50,285 bases of DNA, taken from assembly GCA_017859395.1 (NCBI GenBank), contig JAFMNE010000014.1, positions 1 through 50,285 of the forward strand, read 5' to 3'. Each line of letters begins with the position of its first letter. Position 1 is the first letter of the stretch. Source of the DNA: Ilumatobacteraceae bacterium. GTDB taxonomy: Bacteria; Actinomycetota; Acidimicrobiia; Acidimicrobiales; Ilumatobacteraceae. The notes beneath the pieces are model-generated. The model was not told the DNA's origin, ran no database searches, and saw only the letters and a program-made list of their open reading frames with translations. This document shows, piece by piece, positions 1 through 8,261 of this stretch. The translations under genes and the position numbers were made by a program.

Positions 1-2473
1 TCTCGCTGACCCAGTGGTAGTCCACATAGGTCCACAGCACACCGTCGGCGTCGATGACGCGGTCGCCGTTGCGTGGCTGTTCGGGCGGGCAGTCCTGGTA
101 GGGCTCGCAGTTCTCGTCCACCTGCTCGTCACCCGGCTCGCAGGGATCACACAAGTCGGCGTGGCCAGGAAGATCCTCTGTCGTCGAGTACACCGAGTAG
201 GTCGGTGACGTCTCCAACTGCCACAGCTCACCGTTCCACGTCCAGCGACCGTCGTATGGGTCGATCCACACGGTGCCGATAGCCGGTTGTTCGGGCGGGC
301 ACGGGTCGCAGTCCTCGTCATTCGGGGTCCAGCGCTCGACGTACTCGTCGTCGGCCTCTGCGATATCTGGGGTGCCTTTCTCGGTGATTTCCACCGTCTT
401 CATTGGGCCCTTATCGTCGGTGGAATCACCGGCGATGTCGGACTCGTCATTGATGGGGCGACCCAGTGCGTCGCGAGCGTATTCACTTCCCGGTGGGCAC
501 GGATCGCATAGATCTGTGTAGCCCGGAATCTCATACAGCGTCGACGTCGGCCACACGCCTGAATCGATAATCGATTGTTTCTCGGCGTCGGTCAGGTCCT
601 GGAAGTCGGAGATGTTGAGCCATCCCGTCGCATCCCACTGAAGCCATAGGTCACCGTTGATGTCGATCCAGTGCGGACGACTGCCGTAGTAGACCGACAC
701 CGAGTTGTTGCCGCCAACGGTAGGGCACGGATTGCAGAACTCTTGCCAACCTGGGATGTTGCGCAGCTCGGCAACAGCGTCGCCACTATCACGGCTGACC
801 CACTGGCCAGCGGTGTAATCCCACATCTCTCCGGTGACGGGGTCTGCCCACACATCGCCGTCGAGGGGCTCCAACAAGGTGCTGCGCTCGGGCACTCCAT
901 CGTCGTCGATGTCGATGCCGTACGCGGGAGGGCAGGGCGAGCAGGCCACATCACCCATGGTGACCAGATCAATATTGGTGGTGGTGAAGCCGTACTCGGG
1001 CGCGTGCCATGCATCACCGGTGTACACCCAGCGCATACCCATACGGTTCACATAGGTGTCGCCCTCAACCGGATCGATCGGGGGGCACTCAAGGCAGTCC
1101 TCGCCACCGGGCATGTAGACGATGGACAGCACGTAGTTCTCGGGGTCGTCGACGTCCCTCCAGCCGGGGCCGACGTACTCCCATTCGTTACCCTCGGCAT
1201 CGGTCCAGCGGTAGCCGTCGTACACCTCATCAGGTGGGCATTCGACAGGCAGACAGTCATCGGGAACCCCCGGGAGTTTGCCGCTTGAGTACACCGACTC
1301 ACCGGTTGCTTCGTTGTACCAACCATTCGGGGTCCAGACCCAGACGCGATTCCACGGATCGGTCCACGAGTCACCATCTGTTGGGTCTTCGGGCGGGCAG
1401 GGCAGGCAATCATCGCGGTAAGCGGGCACGTCGTAGAGATTGCGGTACGTGTCGCCGTCGTCATTTGTCCATGCGCCGTCGGCGTATGTCCAGGTTTCGC
1501 CTGATGTTGAAGTCCATGCGCTGCCGTTCGAGGGCTTGGTGAGTGGCGGGCACGGGTCGCAGCCATCGATAAATCCGGGAATGGATGCGGCATTCACCAC
1601 GGTGGTGCCTGCGCCGTCATGCCACTCAGCGCCGGTGTAGGTCCATGTGGTGCCAAAGCGGTCGGTGGTGGTGGCACCTGGTGCGGGCGGGCCGACAGTG
1701 TCGCAGTCGTATGTGGTGATGCGCGGCTCGTCGCATGGCTCTTCTTCACATTCGTCGCCGGGGTCGTCGCCCGGCTCGTCGCCTGGCTCGTCGCCGGGGT
1801 CATCGCCTGGCTCGTCGCCGGGGTCGTCGCCTGGAACCTCGCCGGGCACTTCCTCGGTTGTGATTTCAGGAACCTCTTCGGGCGGCGGGGTACGCAATTC
1901 GGGATCAGCGATCAGCGGGTTGCCACAGGCGCAGCGCACCACCGGCAGACCGTCGTTATTCAACAGCACTGCCGTGCCCTTCTCGAGCACAGCGGTGTAG
2001 CCGTATGCGGCACCGTTCTTGAACCCAAACATCGTCAACTCGACGTTCTGGGTGAGGAAGGCCGGGGTGAGCGACGCGAGGAAATCAGGAATCTCGGAGG
2101 TGGCGATGCGTTGCACCCGTGCCCATTCACGCGCACGGTCGGGGTTCGCCTCGAAGAAGGCGATCATCCCCGCGATATCGCACACATTCGACCCGGGGCC
2201 GCCGTACGTGCCACGCGGGGCGGCGTACAGACCCTCGGAATCGGCAGCGACCTCACCCTCAGTGAGGTCATAGGGGTAGTCCTCGGACAACTGCCCGGTT
2301 GCGAACGATCGCGTGAAGGAATCGGGGCCGACTGCGCCGACCCGTGAGATGAACACGGTCGACGCCTCGGCTTGGGGCGGCGACGAATCACCCCCCAGCG
2401 TCAATAGGCCGATCGCACCGCCCAGCAGCGCACCGACCAAGACCAAAACGGTCACAACGATCTTCCGGTTCAT
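1..2473 (-). CDS. Secreted DUF6777-type protein with tandem Trp/Cys modules (partial, 3' end beyond window)
   Basis: The frame is open from ATG at 2473 to the left edge, at least 824 residues, with no stop seen. A Shine-Dalgarno GGAGG lies 9 nt before the start. Residues 1-30 form a Lys/Arg start and a hydrophobic stretch, so the protein is exported or membrane anchored. Residues about 40-190 resemble the actinobacterial DUF6777 domain (GLYAAPRGTYGGPG, then VRCACGNPL); this match is from memory. A PGD[D/E] linker follows (about 210-245). The rest is at least eight degenerate modules of 45-70 residues: Asp..Gly..Trp-x-Tyr/Trp, a second Trp 5-6 residues later, then (I/L)PG-x-x-x-x-C-x-PCPP, as in IPGFIDGCDPCPP and IPGYTDLCDPCPP. 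I do not know the function; the modules look like small disulphide or aromatic surface repeats. The module architecture is inference, the repeats are directly visible. Confidence 0.85.
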   Translation of the reverse strand, partial: MNRKIVVTVLVLVGALLGGAIGLLTLGGDSSPPQAEASTVFISRVGAVGPDSFTRSFATGQLSEDYPYDLTEGEVAADSEGLYAAPRGTYGGPGSNVCDIAGMIAFFEANPDRAREWARVQRIATSEIPDFLASLTPAFLTQNVELTMFGFKNGAAYGYTAVLEKGTAVLLNNDGLPVVRCACGNPLIADPELRTPPPEEVPEITTEEVPGEVPGDDPGDEPGDDPGDEPGDEPGDDPGDECEEEPCDEPRITTYDCDTVGPPAPGATTTDRFGTTWTYTGAEWHDGAGTTVVNAASIPGFIDGCDPCPPLTKPSNGSAWTSTSGETWTYADGAWTNDDGDTYRNLYDVPAYRDDCLPCPPEDPTDGDSWTDPWNRVWVWTPNGWYNEATGESVYSSGKLPGVPDDCLPVECPPDEVYDGYRWTDAEGNEWEYVGPGWRDVDDPENYVLSIVYMPGGEDCLECPPIDPVEGDTYVNRMGMRWVYTGDAWHAPEYGFTTTNIDLVTMGDVACSPCPPAYGIDIDDDGVPERSTLLEPLDGDVWADPVTGEMWDYTAGQWVSRDSGDAVAELRNIPGWQEFCNPCPTVGGNNSVSVYYGSRPHWIDINGDLWLQWDATGWLNISDFQDLTDAEKQSIIDSGVWPTSTLYEIPGYTDLCDPCPPGSEYARDALGRPINDESDIAGDSTDDKGPMKTVEITEKGTPDIAEADDEYVERWTPNDEDCDPCPPEQPAIGTVWIDPYDGRWTWNGELWQLETSPTYSVYSTTEDLPGHADLCDPCEPGDEQVDENCEPYQDCPPEQPRNGDRVIDADGVLWTYVDYHWVSE
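1753..1832 (-). repeat. 12-bp coding repeat, PGD[D/E] linker
   Basis: Near-identical 12-bp units (gtcgccggggtc or gtcgcctggctc on the plus strand) occur about seven times in tandem. On the minus strand they encode alternating PGDD and PGDE, an acidic, proline-rich spacer between the DUF6777-like domain and the Trp/Cys modules. The unit is a whole number of codons, so slippage would change linker length without a frameshift. Confidence 0.85.
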
Positions 2474-2506
2474 CCCCTTACCTCCGAGTTAGGAGCCTGC
2501 AGTGGA

Positions 2507-2547
2507 CTGTAGTCACTACAGGAATGTGTCTCTGTCACCGTACAGAG
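2507..2547. promoter_or_regulatory. Two dyads upstream of the secreted repeat protein gene
   Basis: CTGTAGT-C-ACTACAG (2507-2521) is a perfect dyad with 7-base arms, and CTCTGT-N6-ACAGAG (2530-2547) is a second with 6-base arms. The first overlaps a -10-like TACAGT read on the minus strand (2506-2511), 33 nt before the ATG. The arrangement suggests an operator, but no regulator is identifiable. Confidence 0.4.
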
Positions 2548-2596
2548 CACGGCGCGGGCCATGCCTCGCAATTTTCTCGACAGAAGATGTGGTCGT

Positions 2597-4063
2597 TCAG
2601 GTACCGCAGAATGTGCGATACCCGGGTGCATCAGGCCCAGGTGTGGCGAGCGCCTCGGCGCCGGCAGCCTCAGCGAACGGCGAGGTCAACGCATCCAGCA
2701 CCTGCATGAACGGGGCGATATCCCCGTCCGTTGCCGCCGCCAGCACCCTCTCCACCTCGTGATTCCGCGGGATAGACACCGGCGTCCGTCCACGCATCGT
2801 GGCCGCATCGACCCGGGCGAGCAATCGCCAGCGGTGAACCCATTGCTCTGCGTCATCGGCACCGGCGGTGGCATATTCCCATGCCCTCGTATCGCCGTCG
2901 GCCACGTCGACGAGTGCGCGCACGGCCATGGTGAGGTCCAGTTGATGGGCCTGGGCCATAGCCACGAGGTCCGCGACCAGCGTGCGCGCATCGGCGCTGT
3001 CGTCAAGTCCGACACGATGCAGCATGTGGGCATGCCAGCGCTCGGAGAACACATCGCTGAACGTGCCGAGCACCTCGCTGGCGGGCTCCACCATCGCTTC
3101 GGGGTCCACACCGGCATCGGCTGCCATCAGTGCCAGCAGCGTCTCGGCGAAACGAGCGAGATTCCACTGGGTGATACCCGGTTGGTTCCCAAAGGCATAT
3201 CGACCGCCATGGTCGATAGATGAGAACACGGTGGCCTGGTCGTAGCGGTCCATGAACGCGCACGGGCCGTAATCGATGGTCTCGCCTGAGACCGTCACGT
3301 TGTCGGTGTTGAGGACGCCGTGGATGAAACCCCACGTCATCCAGCGAGCCACGAGATCGGCCTGCACAGCGAGAACCTGTTCGAAGAGCGCCAGCGTTGG
3401 TGTCGACGATGACGCAACCGATGGATAGTGGCGCGCGATCGTGTGGGTGGCGAGCGCACGCAGCAGATCGAGATCGCCGGTGGCCGCAGCGAATTGGAAT
3501 GTGCCGACCCGGATATGGCTCGACGCCACCCGCACCAGCACCGCGCCAGGTAGCGACGTTTCGCGCCGAACGTCCTCGCCGGTGGCGATCACGGCAAGAG
3601 CCCGAGTTGTGGGCACACCAAGAGCGTGCATTGCCTCGCCCATCAGATATTCGCGCAGCATCGGCCCCAGCACGGCTCGGCCGTCGCCGCCGCGAGCGAA
3701 TGGCGTGCGGCCCGACCCCTTGAGGTGTACGTCGAGGCGTTGGCCGTCGGGGGTGATCATCTCGCCGAGCAGCAACGCCCGTCCATCACCGAGCCGCGGC
3801 GAGTACGACCCGAATTGGTGTCCGGCATATGCCAGAGCCACCGGTTCGGCACCCGCCGGGGCAGGGTCGGCGAGAAGCGCCTGAATGCCATCGGGAGAGC
3901 TCAACACCTCGGGGTCAAGACCAAGTTCCGTGGCCAGCGCAGTGTTGACGACCACCGGCGTGGGGTCGGCGACCGATTCGGCATTCCACCACTGGTAGAG
4001 CCCGGGCAGATCGCGTACGAAGGAGTTGTCGAAACGGAACATCTCGAGCGCGGTCCGCGTCAT
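2597..4063 (-). CDS. selO: Protein adenylyltransferase SelO (YdiU/UPF0061)
   Basis: SelO is a pseudokinase-fold enzyme that transfers AMP from ATP to Ser, Thr or Tyr of proteins and is linked to oxidative stress. The 488 residues match the family's bacterial length. Visible motifs are AYAGHQFGSYSPRLGDGRA (from residue 79), HLKGSGRTPFARGGDGRA with Lys115, GVLNTDN with Asp254 and Asn255, and IDYGP with Asp264, corresponding to the catalytic base and metal ligands. The chain ends FCGT: Cys486 sits near the C-terminal end, where eukaryotic SelO has selenocysteine. A TAGGGT hexamer ends 7 nt before the ATG, suggesting a leaderless transcript. Upstream on the same strand is the YczE-like gene, 10 nt away. 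Confidence 0.96.
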   Translation of the reverse strand: MTRTALEMFRFDNSFVRDLPGLYQWWNAESVADPTPVVVNTALATELGLDPEVLSSPDGIQALLADPAPAGAEPVALAYAGHQFGSYSPRLGDGRALLLGEMITPDGQRLDVHLKGSGRTPFARGGDGRAVLGPMLREYLMGEAMHALGVPTTRALAVIATGEDVRRETSLPGAVLVRVASSHIRVGTFQFAAATGDLDLLRALATHTIARHYPSVASSSTPTLALFEQVLAVQADLVARWMTWGFIHGVLNTDNVTVSGETIDYGPCAFMDRYDQATVFSSIDHGGRYAFGNQPGITQWNLARFAETLLALMAADAGVDPEAMVEPASEVLGTFSDVFSERWHAHMLHRVGLDDSADARTLVADLVAMAQAHQLDLTMAVRALVDVADGDTRAWEYATAGADDAEQWVHRWRLLARVDAATMRGRTPVSIPRNHEVERVLAAATDGDIAPFMQVLDALTSPFAEAAGAEALATPGPDAPGYRTFCGT

Positions 4064-4070
4064 AGATGTG

Positions 4071-4076
4071 ACCCTA
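4071..4076 (-). promoter_or_regulatory. -10 element of selO, leaderless start
   Basis: TAGGGT is followed by 7 nt and then the ATG at 4063; there is no Shine-Dalgarno sequence. The hexamer overlaps the stop codon of the upstream gene. Confidence 0.55.
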
Positions 4077-4667
4077 GGGCGTGCTGCGGGGTGCGCTCCA
4101 CCGGGAGAAGAAGGGAATCGTCACGTGGGCGATCGGGCCGATACCGACGGCATACGCAAGAGTTCCCACGCCGATCGTGCCACCGAGCACCACGCCGATG
4201 GCCACAACGATGAGTTCGATCACGGTGCGGACCACGCGCACCGAATAGCCCCGTCGGGCAATGCCGGTCATCAGGCCGTCGCGCGGGCCCGGACCCATAC
4301 GCGCACCGATATAGAGCCCAGTGGCCACACCGTTCAACGCGACCCCGCCGGCCATTAACACCACCCGAGCGGCGAGAGGATCGACCTCGCCGATGACCGC
4401 AAGCGTTGCGTCCACCGATGCGCCCACCAGAACAGCATTCGCGAGGGTGCCCACACCAGGGCGCTCACCGATGGGAATCCACAGCAGCAGCACGACGAAA
4501 CTCGTCACGATGATCACCCGTCCGATCGGCTGATCGATACGGTCGGCAACTCCTTCGTGAAACACATCCCACGGGGCAAGGCCGAGGCCGCCACGGAGTA
4601 CCAGCGCCAACGACACGCCGTACAGCGCGAGGCCGACCACCAACATTGCCGACCGTCGCCATACCAC
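4074..4667 (-). CDS. YczE/YyaS/YitT-family membrane protein
   Basis: This 197-residue protein has about five hydrophobic segments, near residues 8-25, 50-66, 74-92, 100-118 and 146-170. The early motif LRGGLGLAPWDVFHEG and the later GARMGPGPRDGLMTGIARR are the paired Gly-Pro/Trp-Asp repeats of COG2364 (YczE-like) proteins. The family sits in the cytoplasmic membrane; its substrate is unknown. The start is a GTG at 4667, supported by CACACT ending 7 nt before it. It lies between the luciferase-like oxidoreductase and selO on the same strand. The family is fairly sure, the function is not. Confidence 0.85.
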   Translation of the reverse strand: MVWRRSAMLVVGLALYGVSLALVLRGGLGLAPWDVFHEGVADRIDQPIGRVIIVTSFVVLLLWIPIGERPGVGTLANAVLVGASVDATLAVIGEVDPLAARVVLMAGGVALNGVATGLYIGARMGPGPRDGLMTGIARRGYSVRVVRTVIELIVVAIGVVLGGTIGVGTLAYAVGIGPIAHVTIPFFSRWSAPRSTP

Positions 4668-4674
4668 GATGCGA

Positions 4675-4680
4675 AGTGTG
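4675..4680 (-). promoter_or_regulatory. CACACT -10 variant, leaderless GTG start
   Basis: CACACT is separated by 7 nt from the GTG at 4667. The same hexamer at the same distance recurs before three other genes in the window (13289, 27011, 45349). Confidence 0.45.
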
Positions 4681-5763
4681 TCAGGCGGGGATGAGCGCGT
4701 CGGCGACCTCGGCGATCACCGAATCCTTCTCGGCAAGGGGTGGCAGCAGCACGATCTGGTCGAGCCCGGCCGCGTACAACTCGCCGACTCGTTGGCGTAG
4801 ATCATCCGCCGTGCCCACGAGACAGGTCCGGTCGATCAATTCAGGGGTCACAAAACGCTCCTCGTCGTCCTCCACCCAGCAGTTATGGCCGCGATGAGTC
4901 CACAGATGCCGGCGCTCGGCCGGCTGGGCATCGAGCTGTGTGCGATAGTCATCCCAGATGTCGGCCAGGTGCGCCGGCGGTCGCTTGTTGAACTGGGTCA
5001 CCTGCTCGTACGTGTAATGCAAACTGGTGATCGCGAACGCTCCCGTCTGGCGACGCACCCGCTCGCTGTCGAGTGTCTCGCCGGGTGCGAGCACCAGCAC
5101 GGTGGTCAACGTCGCCATCGGAAAGTTCTCTCGGGTGAGATCCCGGCCGGCCTCGGCAGCGGCGCGGGTGAGACGGTCACGGGCGTGAACTACGGCATCA
5201 ACCGTGGGCGGAATCGACGTGATTAGGCCGTCGCCGTGACGGGCGGCCAACCCCATCGCCTTTGGTCCGAAGGCCGACACGTACATCGGGATGCGATGGG
5301 TGAGGTTCACGAAGCCGGCATCGGGCATGAGATGCCGCGTGGGCGCCGTGCGTCCGCGGAAGGTGTAGTCGACCTCAGCGCCGTCGAGGAACGCGCGCAG
5401 GTCGGCGAGGTACTGGTCGAACTCGGCGATGGGCATCGGTGGGTGGCCCATGATGCGCATGGCCGTGTTGCCGGTGCCGATACCGCAGAACACTCGTCCC
5501 GGCGCGAGTTGGTTGATGGTGGCGTGCCCGGCTGCGGTGACCGGAGCGGGCCGGGTTGGGGCCACCGCGACGCCGGTACCGATCTGCATGGTCGACGTGC
5601 GTACGGCCGCGAGCGCCATGGTGGCGTACACATCGGACCAGATCATCTGCGAGTCCGCTGCCCACAGGTGGGTGTAGCCGCGCCGTTCAGCCTCGACGAC
5701 ATAGTCGATGTCATCAGGACGTGAGGCGAGGCAGATACCGAACTGCATTCCCTGTGGGCTCAT
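4681..5763 (-). CDS. LLM-class (luciferase-like) F420/flavin-dependent oxidoreductase
   Basis: The 360-residue protein has the bacterial luciferase-like TIM-barrel pattern: GICLASRPDDIDYVVEAERRG at the start, AADSQMIWSDVYATMALAA, then IGTGVAVAPTRPAPVTAAG and the strongly conserved GRVFCGIGTGNTA. Such enzymes use reduced F420 or FMN to oxidise or reduce small organic substrates; the substrate cannot be inferred here. Actinobacteria carry many F420-dependent members. ATG at 5763 is used; a second in-frame ATG (5748, MQFG) is equally possible because neither has a clear ribosome site. It lies 65 nt after the methyltransferase on the same strand. Confidence 0.88.
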   Translation of the reverse strand: MSPQGMQFGICLASRPDDIDYVVEAERRGYTHLWAADSQMIWSDVYATMALAAVRTSTMQIGTGVAVAPTRPAPVTAAGHATINQLAPGRVFCGIGTGNTAMRIMGHPPMPIAEFDQYLADLRAFLDGAEVDYTFRGRTAPTRHLMPDAGFVNLTHRIPMYVSAFGPKAMGLAARHGDGLITSIPPTVDAVVHARDRLTRAAAEAGRDLTRENFPMATLTTVLVLAPGETLDSERVRRQTGAFAITSLHYTYEQVTQFNKRPPAHLADIWDDYRTQLDAQPAERRHLWTHRGHNCWVEDDEERFVTPELIDRTCLVGTADDLRQRVGELYAAGLDQIVLLPPLAEKDSVIAEVADALIPA

Positions 5764-5828
5764 CGGCCTAGTTTCCTGTGCCGACGTTGCCCGTCACGAC
5801 CCGGGGACGTGCCGTGGCATGGAGTGCG

Positions 5829-6917
5829 TCAGCGCGGTGGGGACGTTCGCCGTGATCGAATCGCGCCCTGGAACCATTCCATGCAGCGGTTGTACGCGCG
5901 GGTGAAGGCAGGGAAACGTTCACCGATTGCGGCACCGAGTGACACCTGCGGCATCTCCGAGCCATACGTCAATTCTGCGAGCCACGTGCGGGGGCCATAT
6001 TCGCCTCCATTACGGACGGCTGCCGCTTCGCGGTCATCTTCTTCGACGCGCCAGCGCTCAAGGGTGGCCTCGTCATGAGGTTCGTTGCGAGGTCGGGCCT
6101 CGACATAGGCGAACAGGGTGTGTTCGGGGTGAGCATCGCAGAAGGCCGCGTCGACCGTCATGATCTGTTCCAGTACCGGTTCGACTTCATCGGGGTGGCC
6201 GGCGTGAATGGCGGAGTTGTGCGTCAGCAGCACGTAGCCGATCGCCCCGCCGAGTCGGCGCAGATCGGTGACATCGAAGTGACGCTCGATGGTGGGCAGC
6301 ACCAGTTCTGAGTGGACGGCCTCGGTCGGATCGTCAGCGAGCATGGTGTCGAGATGCGGGTACTGCATGGTTTGGCGCAAGTGCGCGGGCAGTTCGCGGT
6401 TGACCTCCCATGCCGCCTCCCATATGGCTGCGGGATACTGATTTCGATGAGGACCTACGTAGTCCCAGGAGATGAACAGTCCGTCAGGGGAAAGCCGGTC
6501 GGCGACCTGGCGGAACACGTGGTCGATGTGCGCGATGTGATGTCCGGCGGCATGGTTGACCACGAGGTCGAATGGGCCGTCGGGTAGGGGCATCGAATTC
6601 ACATCCATTTCGACGTACTGCGCGGGCAGTCCGATGTCACCGGCTGCCGCACGGGCCTGAGCGAGGAGATCACCTGAGATGTCGATGCCGACCACCTCAT
6701 CGATCACCCCGGCCCGCTGTAGTTCTCGCTCCACCCAGCCGTTGCCGCAGTTCAGCATGAGGACGCGGCTGAAATGCAGACCGCGTGTAGCGAGTGATGC
6801 GTACCACGACACGGCGCCGTCACCGGTGGTGCGGTGGTCAAGATGGCGTCGGACCGTCTCAAAGTCATTCCAGTACTGACCCGTGTAATACCGGTGGCCG
6901 TCGGCGGGAACGCTCAT
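5829..6917 (-). CDS. Class I SAM-dependent methyltransferase
   Basis: A 362-residue protein with a Rossmann methyltransferase core near residues 50-170: VLMLNCGNGWVERELQ is motif I (glycine loop), VVGIDIS with the acidic residue that binds the SAM ribose, YVEMDVNSMPLP and FDLVVNHAAGHHI are motifs II-IV. The C-terminal half has no motif I recognise. The ATG at 6917 overlaps the TGA of the MFS gene in ATGA, so the two are translationally coupled; upstream extension into the transporter gene has no support. The substrate is unknown; the coupling suggests the transporter and enzyme act on one small molecule, which is inference. Confidence 0.88.
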   Translation of the reverse strand: MSVPADGHRYYTGQYWNDFETVRRHLDHRTTGDGAVSWYASLATRGLHFSRVLMLNCGNGWVERELQRAGVIDEVVGIDISGDLLAQARAAAGDIGLPAQYVEMDVNSMPLPDGPFDLVVNHAAGHHIAHIDHVFRQVADRLSPDGLFISWDYVGPHRNQYPAAIWEAAWEVNRELPAHLRQTMQYPHLDTMLADDPTEAVHSELVLPTIERHFDVTDLRRLGGAIGYVLLTHNSAIHAGHPDEVEPVLEQIMTVDAAFCDAHPEHTLFAYVEARPRNEPHDEATLERWRVEEDDREAAAVRNGGEYGPRTWLAELTYGSEMPQVSLGAAIGERFPAFTRAYNRCMEWFQGAIRSRRTSPPR

Positions 6918-8185
6918 GCGGCCACCGCTGGCGTTGAACTTTGGGGCCGCCGGATCATGGTGGCCAGCATGCCCGCTGCGATGGCCACTCCACCACCGGC
7001 GGAGAATGCCCAGCCGTAGTCGCCGACCCCGTCGCGGATTGCTCCTGCGCCCCAGGCAGCGGCCGCGGCCCCTACCTGGTGGGCGGCGAACACCCAGCCG
7101 TAGACCACGCTGGCGTTGTGGCGACCGAAGGTCTCGGCACACAACATGATCGTCGGCGGCACGGTGGCGATGTAGTCGAGGCCGAACAACACGGCGAATA
7201 CGGCAATCGATGCATCGTCATGGATCACCGGCAGAAAGAACAGGCTGACCCCACGGAACGAGTAGTACGCAAACAGCAGGCGACGCGGGTCGATGCGGTC
7301 GGTGAGCCACCCCGATACCAACGTGCCGACGAAGTTGAACGCACCCATCACCGCCAACCAGTTGGCTGCGGTGACCTCATTGAAGCCATGGTCGGTCGCA
7401 TGGGCGATGAAGTGCTGTCCGACGAGGCCGTTACTCGTTCCGCCACACACCATGAACGTTGCGGCGAGTAACCAGAACTCGGGTCGGCGCACGGCGCGAC
7501 GCATAATGCCCTGATCAGGGCCTTTTGTCGGTTCGGGCCGTCCCCCGAGTGGGGCCGTCCCCACATCTGATGGCGCATCGCGCAGAAACCACCACACCGG
7601 CAGTGCGCAGACGGCCAGTAGTACTGCCGCGACGTCGAGTGACCGTCGCCAACCACCGCCCGCGGCAAGTGAGGTGAAGATCGGAAAGAAAAGCAGCAGA
7701 CCCGCGCTGACTGCGGCACCGAAGAGGCCGGTCACCAGCCCGCGGCGCTCGACGAACCATTGGTTTGCCACGCTGGCTCCCAACACGCTCGCTACCAGTC
7801 CGCCCGCAGCACCCGACGCCAGACCGAACCAGAGATACAGCGCCCACAGCGACTCCACCCGGGCGCTGGCGGCAAATGAGATGGCCGACGCGACCAGAGC
7901 GAAGGTGGTCACGGCTCGAAGGCCAAAACGAGCGTTCAGGGCTGCGGCCACCGGCCCTGAGAAGCCGTAGACGAACAACCCGATCGACGCCGCGATCGAC
8001 AGCGATGCGGTACTCCACTGCGTGGAGCGTTCCATATCCACCAACAACGCTCCGGGGGCAGCTCGGCCGCCGGCTGTGACCAGGACTGCCAGTACCGATA
8101 CGGCGACGACGACCCAGCCGTAGAACACGCCGCGCGGCGCGAAGCGCGGTGGGCGCGCCATGGTCGTCGCGCTCGGGTCCGACAT
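6914..8185 (-). CDS. MFS transporter
   Basis: The 423-residue protein has twelve predicted hydrophobic segments and the major facilitator layout, starting with FYGWVVVAVSVLAVLVTAGG. The segment-2/3 region LNARFGLRAVTTFALVA and GWLTDRIDPRRLL (the cytoplasmic D-R motif repeated between segments 8 and 9) match the family; YGWVFAAHQVGAA near the end is typical of the oxalate/monocarboxylate (OFA) branch. Substrate is probably an organic anion but is not determined. The start at 8185 is chosen because TACGCT ends 7 nt before it; it heads a minus-strand run with the methyltransferase and the luciferase-like gene and is divergent from the dehydrogenase gene. Confidence 0.92.
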   Translation of the reverse strand: MSDPSATTMARPPRFAPRGVFYGWVVVAVSVLAVLVTAGGRAAPGALLVDMERSTQWSTASLSIAASIGLFVYGFSGPVAAALNARFGLRAVTTFALVASAISFAASARVESLWALYLWFGLASGAAGGLVASVLGASVANQWFVERRGLVTGLFGAAVSAGLLLFFPIFTSLAAGGGWRRSLDVAAVLLAVCALPVWWFLRDAPSDVGTAPLGGRPEPTKGPDQGIMRRAVRRPEFWLLAATFMVCGGTSNGLVGQHFIAHATDHGFNEVTAANWLAVMGAFNFVGTLVSGWLTDRIDPRRLLFAYYSFRGVSLFFLPVIHDDASIAVFAVLFGLDYIATVPPTIMLCAETFGRHNASVVYGWVFAAHQVGAAAAAWGAGAIRDGVGDYGWAFSAGGGVAIAAGMLATMIRRPQSSTPAVAA

Positions 8186-8192
8186 CGCGCTG

Positions 8193-8198
8193 AGCGTA
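8193..8198 (-). promoter_or_regulatory. -10 element of the MFS transporter gene
   Basis: TACGCT, 7-nt spacer, ATG at 8185, no Shine-Dalgarno. It decides between several in-frame start codons. Confidence 0.55.
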
Positions 8199-8261
8199 GT
8201 GGTCGCTCGCCTGGCACCGTCCGATCCCCGTGCACTGGGAGTGGAGTGGGAGAGTGATGCA

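Noticed and set aside
1753-1832. Tandem 12-bp repeats considered as a CRISPR array
   Set aside because: Units are contiguous with no spacers and encode a PGD[D/E] linker in frame.
2597-2605. Possible UGA-encoded selenocysteine in SelO
   Set aside because: The residue is a TGC Cys and the terminal TGA is the normal stop; no SECIS-like structure is needed.
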